In this document: positions 27,806 to 36,900 of the stretch, one piece after another
Layout: every line of letters begins with the position of its first letter
How positions within the stretch are numbered: position 1 is the first letter of the stretch
DNA from: a virus
DNA length: 52,446 nt
Virus record (IMG/VR): IMGVR_UViG_3300020463_000029
Coordinates: 1 to 52,446 of that record
Direction: 5' to 3' (one strand)
Notes under the pieces: model-generated
Told to the model about the DNA's origin: nothing
What the model saw: the letters and a program-made list of their open reading frames with translations, nothing else
Database searches by the model: none
Position numbers and translations under genes: made by a program

Positions 27806-27813
27806 TATAAGTA
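27806..27813 (+). promoter_or_regulatory. Late promoter variant, TATAAGTA
   Basis: TATAAGTA lies 6 nt before the ATG at 27820. No ribosome binding site fits between the two, so the glycosyltransferase mRNA should be leaderless. It would drive the glycosyltransferase-carbamoyltransferase-glycosyltransferase operon. Confidence 0.55.
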
Positions 27814-27819
27814 ATTAAA

Positions 27820-28770
27820 ATGACAGAAAATAAAAGACCTAAGGCTTTTTTTCTTAATGGTGGAATGGGTAGAATTATATCTGCAATCCCTGCCTTGGAA
27901 AAATATCAAGAAGCAAACACAGATCCTGACTTTATAATTGTAATAGAAGGAATATGTGACATACTAAATGGACATCCAACACTGGATGGAAAAACTTATG
28001 ATATGTATCATAAGAATTTATTTCATACAAAATTAGTAAACATGGATATTGTAAGTCCAGAACCATACAGAGTAAATGAATATTTCAATCAAAAATGTAG
28101 TATTGCCCAAGCATTTGATATTCTTATTAACAAGCAAGGAGTAAGAGATTTACCTAAACCAACTTTAGTTTTAAGTAAAGAAGAATTATTGTCCGCCAGA
28201 AAAGCCATAGACGAAATAAAAGAAAAAACAAAGAAAGAAAAAGTTGTAATAATACAACCATTCGGACGTGCTATAAAACAAATAGACAATTCTTTTGTTG
28301 ATGCAAGTAATCGTAGTATAGAGTTTCATAACTTAAAAAACATGATACGTAAATTAATGAAAAAAGACTTTGCAGTTGTGCTTATGTCTGAATTTGGAAT
28401 AGATTTTAAAGATGCAGGTTTTCAAGATGAGGTTGCACTACCTGAAAAAGTAACTTTAAGACAATGGGCAGGCATAATAAAATATGCAGATGTATTTTTA
28501 GGTTGTGATTCAGTTGGTCAACATTTAGCATATGCCGTTGATACTCCAGCAAATGTTGTGTTGGGTGCAACATACCCTGAAAACACTTCATATCCTGATG
28601 TAAAAAATTTTAATATAATTGATTTAGGACAAATGACAAGAGAATATGATCCTATAAGAATAAGTTATGATGAAAGAATTAGTAGAAAAAATGAAACTAT
28701 TATGAGCATGACTCCAGAAATAGAAGATTATGTGGTATCAGCAGTAAACGGTGATCCAATTGAGGAATAA
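27820..28770 (+). CDS. GT9/ADP-heptosyltransferase-like glycosyltransferase 1
   Basis: A 316-aa protein resembling the GT-B fold ADP-heptose:LPS heptosyltransferase family (GT9). The N-terminal nucleotide-fold start is FFLNGGMGRIISAIPALEKY (residues 10-29), where heptosyltransferases have GDxLxxxPAL. The C-terminal donor-site motif is FLGCDSVGQHLAYAVDTPAN (about 225-244), matching the family pattern DSGxxHLAxAxxxP, followed by VVLGATYP. Residues about 85-120 (EYFNQKCSIAQAFDILINKQ) are shared with its paralogue at 30596. The donor could be ADP-heptose, since hldE and hldD are also encoded here. The acceptor is unknown. It is the first gene of a three-gene unit with the carbamoyltransferase 3 nt downstream. 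Confidence 0.75.
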   Translation: MTENKRPKAFFLNGGMGRIISAIPALEKYQEANTDPDFIIVIEGICDILNGHPTLDGKTYDMYHKNLFHTKLVNMDIVSPEPYRVNEYFNQKCSIAQAFDILINKQGVRDLPKPTLVLSKEELLSARKAIDEIKEKTKKEKVVIIQPFGRAIKQIDNSFVDASNRSIEFHNLKNMIRKLMKKDFAVVLMSEFGIDFKDAGFQDEVALPEKVTLRQWAGIIKYADVFLGCDSVGQHLAYAVDTPANVVLGATYPENTSYPDVKNFNIIDLGQMTREYDPIRISYDERISRKNETIMSMTPEIEDYVVSAVNGDPIEE

Positions 28771-28773
28771 ATT

Positions 28774-30603
28774 ATGGACAACATAGAACAATATAACAAA
28801 ACAGGATACATTGCCGCAATAGCCAGAGGACACAATGCAGGTGTTTGTTTGTTAAAAGACGGTGAAGTAGTATTTTCTATTGAAGAAGAAAGATTATCCA
28901 GAAGAAAATATGATGGTGGTCCATATGCATCCATGGTTGAGATTTTGAAATACACAGACAAAATTGACTATCTTGTTATTGCACATACACAGTCACTAAA
29001 AGATCCTTCAACAGGTAGAGTAGATTACTCAGGTGATGATGTGTACACAGGTATGGCTAGAAAACTTGGTTTAATTGATCAACACATACACAAGACAGAA
29101 CATCCTCAAGTAATTGACTTATCACACATACATCACAAACTTCATGCCGCGTGTGCATTTTACAGATCAGGCTTTGACAAAGCAGTTGCAGTAATTGTAG
29201 ACGGTGCAGGAACTTTTATTCCTATACAAAATAGTATTGCAGGCGAGATGACTGTGTTTGAAGTTGAAAGTATTTTTAGTTGTGATTATCCAAATGATAT
29301 TTTTGCACTTTACAAACATTATGGCACAGGTAACGCAACACCTGGAGCATATTATCCACAAATGGATTCAGAAAATATAGGAGAAGCAGGACATACACAC
29401 GAAGCAATATTTTCAGACAAAGCAGGTATTGTAAAAGTTTACGAAGCAGTAACACAATATTGTGGATTTAGCGCCATTGAAGCAGGCAAGACAATGGGAT
29501 TATTTCCTTATGGAAAGAAAAATGATGTAATTCCACCATTATTTCAAAAAGAAGGAAAGTTTGAACTGTCAAATAGAAATTTAATTATTCCAACATATCC
29601 TAATGCATCAGTTATAAACAGTCAACACTATCCATTTTTAGATGAACAACCTTCATCTGATAAAACAGATGATTGGACAAAATTGCAAAGTAGGAGAGAT
29701 TTATCTTATGCTGTACAAAAAGAATCACAAAAACAATGTTTAGACTTAATTTACAAAGCAGTTGAAATGAGTGGTTGCAAAAATGTTGTATTCTCTGGAG
29801 GATACGGATTAAATTGTGTAGCAAATTATTATTATTTAGAAAGTTTACAAAAAGACGGCATTAAATTTTATGCAGAACCAGTGTCAAATGATGCCGGTAC
29901 GGCAATGGGTGCCGCAATGTTGTTCTATTACAGTTTGACACAAACAAAAGAAAAGAAAGTTGACGAACCGACGCTATACTTAGGTCCAAAAAGAACATAC
30001 ACTAAAGAACAAATTGAAAAAATTTGTAGTCAACCAGGCGTAGAATTAATAGATGCAACAAATGAAGAAGTAGTAAAAATAATTGCTGATAGAAATATTG
30101 TGTCTATTTTCCAAGGACAATCAGAAAACGGTCCAAGAGCATTAGGAAACAGATCAATATTATATGATCCAAGAGACCCTAATGGTAAAGATCACGTAAA
30201 CATGGTAAAACATCGTGAATATTTCAGACCATTTGCAGGTACAATTTTACATGAACACGTGCATGAATGGTTTGACCTACGAGGCATGGAAGAAACACCT
30301 CATATGATGTATGCTGTAAATTGTCAACCAGGCATTGAAGAAAAAATTCCAAGCATAATACACGTAGACGGCACTTGTAGAATACAATCTGTTAAGAGAG
30401 AACAGAATCCATTGTATTATGATCTAATAAAAGAGTTTCATAAACAAACAGATTGTCCGATTATCTTCAACACATCATTTAATTTAGGTGGAGAACCATT
30501 AGTTGAAACATTAGATGATGCTGTAAGAACATTAATACACAGTGCAATTGAGTACTTGTACTTGCCTGAATATAACAAACTAGTGAAAGTAAAAAATGGA
30601 TAG
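28774..30603 (+). CDS. Carbamoyltransferase, NodU/CmcH/TobZ family
   Basis: A 609-aa protein of full family length. The N-terminal domain has ARGHNAGVCLLKDGEVVFSI and EEERLSRRKYD (residues 18-46), then the metal and carbamate-site histidines in HIHHKLHAACAF (His118, His120, His121, His124) and VDGAGTF (142-148). The C-terminal domain has FSGGYGLNCVAN, SNDAGTAMGAA, QGQSENGPRALGNRSIL and the HREYFRPFAGTIL segment. These enzymes use carbamoyl phosphate and ATP to carbamoylate a hydroxyl, usually on a sugar. The gene overlaps the next start by 8 nt and lies between two paralogous heptosyltransferase-like genes, so the substrate is probably a sugar placed by them; that is inference. Confidence 0.9.
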   Translation: MDNIEQYNKTGYIAAIARGHNAGVCLLKDGEVVFSIEEERLSRRKYDGGPYASMVEILKYTDKIDYLVIAHTQSLKDPSTGRVDYSGDDVYTGMARKLGLIDQHIHKTEHPQVIDLSHIHHKLHAACAFYRSGFDKAVAVIVDGAGTFIPIQNSIAGEMTVFEVESIFSCDYPNDIFALYKHYGTGNATPGAYYPQMDSENIGEAGHTHEAIFSDKAGIVKVYEAVTQYCGFSAIEAGKTMGLFPYGKKNDVIPPLFQKEGKFELSNRNLIIPTYPNASVINSQHYPFLDEQPSSDKTDDWTKLQSRRDLSYAVQKESQKQCLDLIYKAVEMSGCKNVVFSGGYGLNCVANYYYLESLQKDGIKFYAEPVSNDAGTAMGAAMLFYYSLTQTKEKKVDEPTLYLGPKRTYTKEQIEKICSQPGVELIDATNEEVVKIIADRNIVSIFQGQSENGPRALGNRSILYDPRDPNGKDHVNMVKHREYFRPFAGTILHEHVHEWFDLRGMEETPHMMYAVNCQPGIEEKIPSIIHVDGTCRIQSVKREQNPLYYDLIKEFHKQTDCPIIFNTSFNLGGEPLVETLDDAVRTLIHSAIEYLYLPEYNKLVKVKNG

Positions 30604-31573
30604 AAAAACAGCAATCTTTTTAAATGGCGGTGCTGGTAGAATGATTAGTTCCATACCGGCAGTAGAAAAATATCTAGAAGAAAATCCAGATAAAGACCCA
30701 ATACTGATTTGTGAGGGTGGTACAGATGTATTCAAAGGTCATCCTAAGTTGCATTTCAGAGCATATGACAATTGGCACAAAAATTTATTCCAAGATTTAC
30801 TTAAAGATAGAGATTTAATCAGTCCAGAACCATATAGAATATGGGAATACTACAATCAAAAATGTAATCTAGCACAGGCATATGATATTGCAATAAATGA
30901 TAAAGGAATAAGAGACTTACCAAAACCTAATTTAAAACTTTCTAAAGAAGAATTATTACTTGCAAGAAAAATGATTGCAGAAGTAAAAGAAAAAACTGGT
31001 AAAGACAAAGTGATTGTTTTCCAACCATTTGGAAGAGGTGCCCAACCTGAAGAATTGAAAGAAAGTGAGAAAGAAAAAACACCGGATATTGTTGATGTTA
31101 CAGGTAGAAGTATTGAACTTAAAAACATCTGGAACATTGTGCGTCAATTATCTAAAGATGTTGGTGTTATGATAATGAGCGAATTTCCATTAGACTTTCA
31201 AAAACACATGAACAAGCCTGTTGCCACTCCAATGGGAGTACACATTAGAGTATGGATGGCTGTGATAAAACAAGCAGATCATTTCCTTGGTTGCGATAGT
31301 GTAGGACAACACATGGCTTATTCCTATGATAAAACAGCAACAGTTGTAATAGGTTCAACTTATCCCATAAACACCAGTTTTCCAGATGCAGAAAAATTCA
31401 ATGTAATTGACTTAGGAAAAGACGACAGAGTATACAGTCCTATAAGAGTTACATCAGATGAGTTTTCAGACCGTATAAATGAAGGCATTATGGCTATGGA
31501 GAGCGAAACTGAGGATAGAATAGTGAAGTCAGTACATAGATTGATAAAACACGGTAAAAATACCCGTAAATAG
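30596..31573 (+). CDS. GT9/ADP-heptosyltransferase-like glycosyltransferase 2
   Basis: A 325-aa paralogue of the product of 27820-28770. Shared segments are FLNGGAGRMISSIPAVEKYL (residues 8-27), EYYNQKCNLAQAYDIAINDK, IRDLPKPNLKLSKEELLLAR, and the donor-site-like FLGCDSVGQHMAYSYDKTAT (about 223-242). It has an insertion of about 12 residues (EELKESEKEKTPDI) relative to copy 1. Its start lies inside the last codons of the carbamoyltransferase (8-nt overlap), so translation is coupled. Two non-identical copies suggest two successive transfers or two acceptors. The donor sugar is inferred to be ADP-heptose. Confidence 0.75.
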   Translation: MDRKTAIFLNGGAGRMISSIPAVEKYLEENPDKDPILICEGGTDVFKGHPKLHFRAYDNWHKNLFQDLLKDRDLISPEPYRIWEYYNQKCNLAQAYDIAINDKGIRDLPKPNLKLSKEELLLARKMIAEVKEKTGKDKVIVFQPFGRGAQPEELKESEKEKTPDIVDVTGRSIELKNIWNIVRQLSKDVGVMIMSEFPLDFQKHMNKPVATPMGVHIRVWMAVIKQADHFLGCDSVGQHMAYSYDKTATVVIGSTYPINTSFPDAEKFNVIDLGKDDRVYSPIRVTSDEFSDRINEGIMAMESETEDRIVKSVHRLIKHGKNTRK

Positions 31574-31608
31574 CCTTTTTATACACACAACACAACTCCC
31601 GCCAATTA

Positions 31609-31616
31609 GGTAAATA
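31609..31616 (+). promoter_or_regulatory. Possible late promoter variant, GGTAAATA
   Basis: GGTAAATA lies 23 nt before the ATG at 31640, with AAGGA between. The same octamer precedes the HNH-type gene on the opposite strand near 49630, which raises confidence in this variant. Confidence 0.5.
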
Positions 31617-31639
31617 CACTATAACAAGGAAATTTCTAT

Positions 31640-32074
31640 ATGTTTGATGTATCAAGATTTTTTGGCAAAGGAGACAGAAACACTCTATTATTGAAGAATG
31701 GCTTAAATTTTTCATATAATGGACCATATCTAGTCGTAGAAGAAGGTCTAGTTTTAGACCAATGGCACGTGAATACATTCACGTCTGCAGAATATACCAT
31801 CAGTGTAGATTATGATACAAACAACAAAGAAGTATTGAAAGTATTAGTAGTAGCAAGTCCTAATCAATCAAGTCTTACAATATATGGCAGATCAAATTTA
31901 GGTAATAATTTAATAAAACTAAACAGCACTGTAGATAATTCACTTGTGAAAGTAACTGTTGATCCAGCAGATAAATCACAAACAGAAAAATACACAGGTA
32001 GTAAAGTAATTTTTGGTGCGTCCTATTTTTCAACACAGAACGCATTAGTAGGTGGACAACAGGTAACAAGTTAA
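31640..32074 (+). CDS. Small conserved tail structural protein
   Basis: A 144-aa protein of a kind seen near fibre genes of marine T4-like phages. The N-terminus is MFDVSRFFGKGDRNTLLLKN; the middle has EVLKVLVVASPNQSSLTIYG and RSNLGNNLIKLNSTVDNSLV, an all-beta pattern; the end is Ser/Gly-rich. No signal peptide or catalytic motif is seen. An AAGGA site precedes the ATG, and the next gene begins 1 nt after its stop region (TAAGATG), so the two are co-translated. It is probably a fibre-attachment or baseplate accessory protein; that is inferred from position. Confidence 0.66.
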   Translation: MFDVSRFFGKGDRNTLLLKNGLNFSYNGPYLVVEEGLVLDQWHVNTFTSAEYTISVDYDTNNKEVLKVLVVASPNQSSLTIYGRSNLGNNLIKLNSTVDNSLVKVTVDPADKSQTEKYTGSKVIFGASYFSTQNALVGGQQVTS

Positions 32075-32075
32075 G

Positions 32076-33938
32076 ATGGCAGTTGTATTAAAACAATTTG
32101 AAACGGAACATGGATTTAAAAGTCCTGGATTTACGGTTGATAATGCTGGAAATGTTGTTGTAAGAACTATTACAAACACATACACTCCACCAGTTACTCC
32201 ACCAGCACCAGATTTTAACACAAATGAGACTGCGGGTGCATTTACATGGTTAAAAGATGGTAGTGCAGTTTCAGGAAATAATCCTAACATAACAGTTGAA
32301 CGTGGTAAAACATATAGTTTTGTATTAAATCTATCAAGTTTAACTTTTAACATATTCCAACCTGATTCCAATGACGCAAACACACCTGGCAATTTATACA
32401 GCACAGGTTTAAGTCATCAAAATGTTGTTACAGGAAGCACACTTGCAACAGGTTCATTAACTTTTTCGCAAACATGGGCACAACAACAAAGTGGTTATGA
32501 CAGAACAGCACAGGTACTTGTCCCTAACACAACAGGCACAGCCTTAGCAGGTAAAAAAATTCCAGTATTAATTGTTTTACATGACACAAATGAAACACAA
32601 GGACAGGGTATTGCAAAAGTAAATTGGGTTAGCGATAGAATTTTAATTGCTCCACAAGGTTATAGCAACGAATGGAACGTTGGTTATCAAACAAGTAAAG
32701 CAAATGATGTTGCACTAATAGATTCAATCATAGCAAGTTTAGATGGTTACGATAATGTTGACACAAGAGAAATAGCAATAGTTGGTTTCGGCAATGGTGC
32801 ACAATTGGCATTACAATATTCAAACTATACTCAGAACGCATCTGTTAAACACATTATAACTTACAATGGTTTGTTGCATGAAGACCAATACTTGCCAGCA
32901 GGACCAACTTTTTACAACTATACTTTAGATCCACAAAACACAGATAATTCTACAATAGTAAATTGGTCAGCAGTTACACCATTGTCAGGTAAAAAAGTTA
33001 CAATGTTCAATGGTAAAAATGAATTAAATTATGTTTATAATGGTGGTACATATCAAAACCAAGTTTTGTACAGTGCAGTAGATACTATCTATGCAATGGC
33101 ACAGGCAGACAGCACTATCGCAACTAAAGAAACTACAGGTTCTCAACAACCTGACAGTAGTGAATTAATTTCATATGAATCAGGCGATATTAGATTATTC
33201 AGTTATCTTGATGTTGCAAATAATTTTGCCAATTATCAAAACAATATAAGAAGTCAAATTACAACTCAAATTACAGTTGCATCTTATTTAGATATTCCAG
33301 TTTCAACTACACTGACAGGTGCGACAGCACAAGGTAAACAATCAGGCACATTAACTTATGAAGTTCCTGTTGATGCTCCAGATTCATTATTTTACGCTGA
33401 TGCAGATGGAATTCCTGCAGGAATAATCACAGTTGCCCAACCTTCATTGATTGGAGCAGGTGTATTCAGTTCAATTTTAAACACAGGAAATTTTTTAAGC
33501 AATGGCGTAAATGCAAATGTTGAAATTAAACCAACAGGCACAGGTTTAGTAACTATCCAACCAGAGGCAATTGGTACTATCACCAACATGAACGTCAATG
33601 CACAGCAATTAACAGCAACAAATAATGTTAGTTTGACACCAAATGCTGATGTAACAATTAGTCCACAAGCAGGTGGAAATTTATCAATAAGACCGATTGA
33701 TTTAGGTGCTGTAGATAACGTTACTATTGGGGGAGTTATTCCAAGAAATGGAACCTTTTCAAATATTGTTTCTGCCCAAGGAACGTTAAATAGTACTACA
33801 ATAGGTTTAACCACTGCGGCTTCGGCGGCTTTTACAGGTGCGACTGTAACAAACGACCCAAGCAGTGCTAATGACGTAACTAAAAAGCAGTACGTTGATA
33901 ACACAGCCACAGTGTTAGCGATTGCATTAGGAGTATAA
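32076..33938 (+). CDS. Fibre protein with an alpha/beta-hydrolase-like domain inside a cupredoxin-like domain
   Basis: A 620-aa fibre. Residues about 55-125 form the first half of a cupredoxin-like domain (NITVERGKTYSFVLN, FNIFQPDS). Residues about 135-395 resemble a polyhydroxybutyrate-depolymerase-type alpha/beta hydrolase (YDRTAQVLVPNTTG, KIPVLIVLHD, DRILIAPQGYSNEWN, then REIAIVGFGNGAQLALQYS). The nucleophile elbow reads G-F-G-N-G with Gly239 in place of Ser, and LHG has become LHD, so catalysis is unlikely. Residues about 400-450 resume the cupredoxin plan (QSGTLTYEVPVDAPDSLFYA), parallel to the fibre at 10079 but without its copper ligands. The C-terminal part holds fibre repeats (KPTGTGLVTIQP) and KKQYVD near the end. 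Binding by a dead enzyme fold is inferred. Confidence 0.75.
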   Translation: MAVVLKQFETEHGFKSPGFTVDNAGNVVVRTITNTYTPPVTPPAPDFNTNETAGAFTWLKDGSAVSGNNPNITVERGKTYSFVLNLSSLTFNIFQPDSNDANTPGNLYSTGLSHQNVVTGSTLATGSLTFSQTWAQQQSGYDRTAQVLVPNTTGTALAGKKIPVLIVLHDTNETQGQGIAKVNWVSDRILIAPQGYSNEWNVGYQTSKANDVALIDSIIASLDGYDNVDTREIAIVGFGNGAQLALQYSNYTQNASVKHIITYNGLLHEDQYLPAGPTFYNYTLDPQNTDNSTIVNWSAVTPLSGKKVTMFNGKNELNYVYNGGTYQNQVLYSAVDTIYAMAQADSTIATKETTGSQQPDSSELISYESGDIRLFSYLDVANNFANYQNNIRSQITTQITVASYLDIPVSTTLTGATAQGKQSGTLTYEVPVDAPDSLFYADADGIPAGIITVAQPSLIGAGVFSSILNTGNFLSNGVNANVEIKPTGTGLVTIQPEAIGTITNMNVNAQQLTATNNVSLTPNADVTISPQAGGNLSIRPIDLGAVDNVTIGGVIPRNGTFSNIVSAQGTLNSTTIGLTTAASAAFTGATVTNDPSSANDVTKKQYVDNTATVLAIALGV

Positions 33939-33945
33939 AAAGAGA

Positions 33946-36900
33946 ATGGCAAAAAGACGAGTAGAAAATTATAAATTTACACCAGGTATTCCATTAAGTG
34001 GAAATCTATATCCTAATGCCTGGGCACAAATCAATGCTAACAAAGAATGGTTAAAAGATGAATCAAATGCTTTTATCAATTTCAAAGTAGCACAAGACAC
34101 AGCGGCAGATTTATATCCTAATACATCTGCTAGAATTACAAATAATTTAGACTATATCAAATCAGAAGTTGCGGCTTGGGTAGCAGTACAAGTTGCAGGC
34201 AACGTATCACCATTTGCAGGTTACTCTAAACTTGCGGCAGATATAAAAACTGACACAGGTAACGTTGTTAATGCGGCTTACAGAGACACAAGATATGGTG
34301 GTAACGAAAATATTAGACTGCAATCAGGAACATACTTTGCTGACGGTGTATTACAATTAGCCAATGATGGTGATCCAGAAGTTGCTTATCTTACAAAAGC
34401 AAGAGATATTGTTGTAAACTATATTTTACCAGGAATAGCATACAGTTCTATAAACTCAGATGGGTTCTCACAGAATACAACAGGTACAAACGGTGAAGCA
34501 GGCGGTGTATCAGGTTACACAACAAATCACAATGTGATTACAAATGCAATAGACAATGGTATTTTAACATTACCAGCATTAGTAAGTTCCGTTTACGTAT
34601 TTGAAAACTTTACATACGATTCATATCTATGTGAAAGAGATATGGGTTACAATATTGATGGTATTCTTAAAGATTTAAGATACGGTGGTAATGAACAATC
34701 AAGATATAATGCATCAACATACTGGGTTGGTACAGTATCAGTATTAAGTGGTGACAGACAACCTGAAGAGGCTGTTAAAAATGAAATACGAAACATCATA
34801 AACAATTATGTAATACCAGGAAATGCTTTTACAACAAAACAAAATCCTGTTGTAACACAACAAACAATTTTAGGCACACCAGGTGAAGCAGGTGCAACTA
34901 CACGTGTTACATCATTGTTTGGTATTATTACCGATGTTGTTATAAATGGTTTAGATAATTTACCTGCACAGATAAACAACGGAATTTCAAGTGTTAAAGT
35001 TCCTGAAAAAATTGATTTAGAAAGATTATTATTAATTACAAATGCAACAGATAACAATGTGTTGTATACTTTCAATGATCCGGCAAAAGGTGCAACTGCT
35101 GAGTACAAAAGAGAATATTCTACTGATACATCGAACCCAACTGCTTTTGTTGATCCAGATTTTCCAAAAGCATTTCACGGAAACGATGCAATAACAACTT
35201 TATTTTTAGAAACAGATACATCTACAGACAACAGCACAGACAGAATTCAAATATTTGTAGAAGATAATCAATTAACTGTAAGACCTTTTGACTTTGGTAC
35301 TGACGCAATTGAACGTATGAGGGTTGCACAACCTGAATCAATGCTTGACGCTGACTTTGAATACGGTCTTCAGCCAACAAAGTGGAGTGCAATTTCTACA
35401 CAAAGAGGTTATCCATCAATTTATGAAGTACCAGGTACAGACTTTGACGTTTCAGGTGTAACATCAGATGCATCAGCAGGTACACAAGGTATTGGTTCGT
35501 CTTTAATAACAGTAACAACTGTTGGACCACACGGTTTTGAAGCAGGACAACCTTTAACAATTACAGGTTTTGACAATGGTGTTGCAGGTGCAAGTAGAGC
35601 CGCTGGTTCTTTCACAGTAAACACAGTTGTCAGCACAACACAATTTACATATTACGCAAAAGCAAAAGTTGGACAAGTTAATCCAACAACAATCAGTACA
35701 AATGCAACACAATTAAGAGAAGGTGCATTTTACACAGGTGCGGCAATTGGTTTTCCAACTTTCAGTGTGTCAGACAATGGTTCATCTGGTAGTATTGTAA
35801 CAGCACTTGCGGCTTTAAGTGGAACAACATTCTTACCATACAGTGGCGCAACTCCACCAATTGGTGCTCCATTATCAGGAACAGGTATTCAAACTGGAAC
35901 ACAAATTACAGCAATTAATGGAACAGGTGGTGCGTTGGCTTCTCCAACTGTCACAGGTGATTATCTTTCAGGTGTAACAGAAATACAAGTGGCGGATTCA
36001 GCAGGTATTGTACAAAACTCTGTAATTGATAGAGGTGATGGTTATGCAGTAACAATCACAAACGTTGCAGGAAATTCCTTAACATTGTCAGCACCATTGA
36101 CACAACCTCTGGTAGGTGATGTCACTCAATATACAAATTTAGCAGGTGCTAATTATTCACCACAAGGACAATTAGCAAGATTTAATATTACAAGAACAGG
36201 CGGAAATTATTCTGCGGCAATAGTTGCATCAGGTGAAAACTATGCAGTAGGTGACGCAATAGTTGTGTCAGGCACAGACTTAGGTGGTTCAACTCCAGCA
36301 AATGATTGTACAGTTCTTGTTCAAACAATTGACACAGGTGGAGAAATTTTAACAGTAACAGCAAGTGGATCAGCATTCACTGGTACAGGTACAGCAACAG
36401 GTGTTGCACCTACGTTCAATGGCAATGCAGGTTCAGGTGCACAATTAAATCTAACAAAAACAAATGGAACTTATTCAGTCGCATTGAATTCACCAACATA
36501 CACAAACATTTCAGGTACACAAACAACACCAGGTGGTTCAAATGCAACATTTGATGTCACAGCGGCAGGCGGTAACTACACAGTTGCAGTTAATAATGCA
36601 GGTAGTGGTTATGCACAAAATGATGTGATAAGAATTACAGGTTCAGAGTTTGGTGGTACTACTTCAAATCACTTGAACATAAGAGTAACAGCAGTAAGCG
36701 GAAGCGGAGAAATACAAACTATAAATGCAGGTGGTAATGCTCCAGATCAAACAGTTACGTACAATTCACCAGCATTTACTTCCGACCAGGCAGGTGTAAA
36801 TGCCCAGTTCAATGTAACAAGAACTGGAACGACTTATTCAGCAGTAATAACTGGCATAGGTTCAGGTTATGTACAGAATGAAGTATTAACTTTTGTAGGA

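Noticed and set aside
31574-31639. Possible sigma70 promoter (ACTATAAC) before 31640
   Set aside because: No -35-like hexamer lies at a suitable distance; the GGTAAATA octamer is the better candidate.
33392-33952. 186-codon open frame on the minus strand
   Set aside because: It lies fully inside the well-supported fibre gene on the plus strand. Its product is a low-information mirror of that gene, with no ribosome binding site or promoter.
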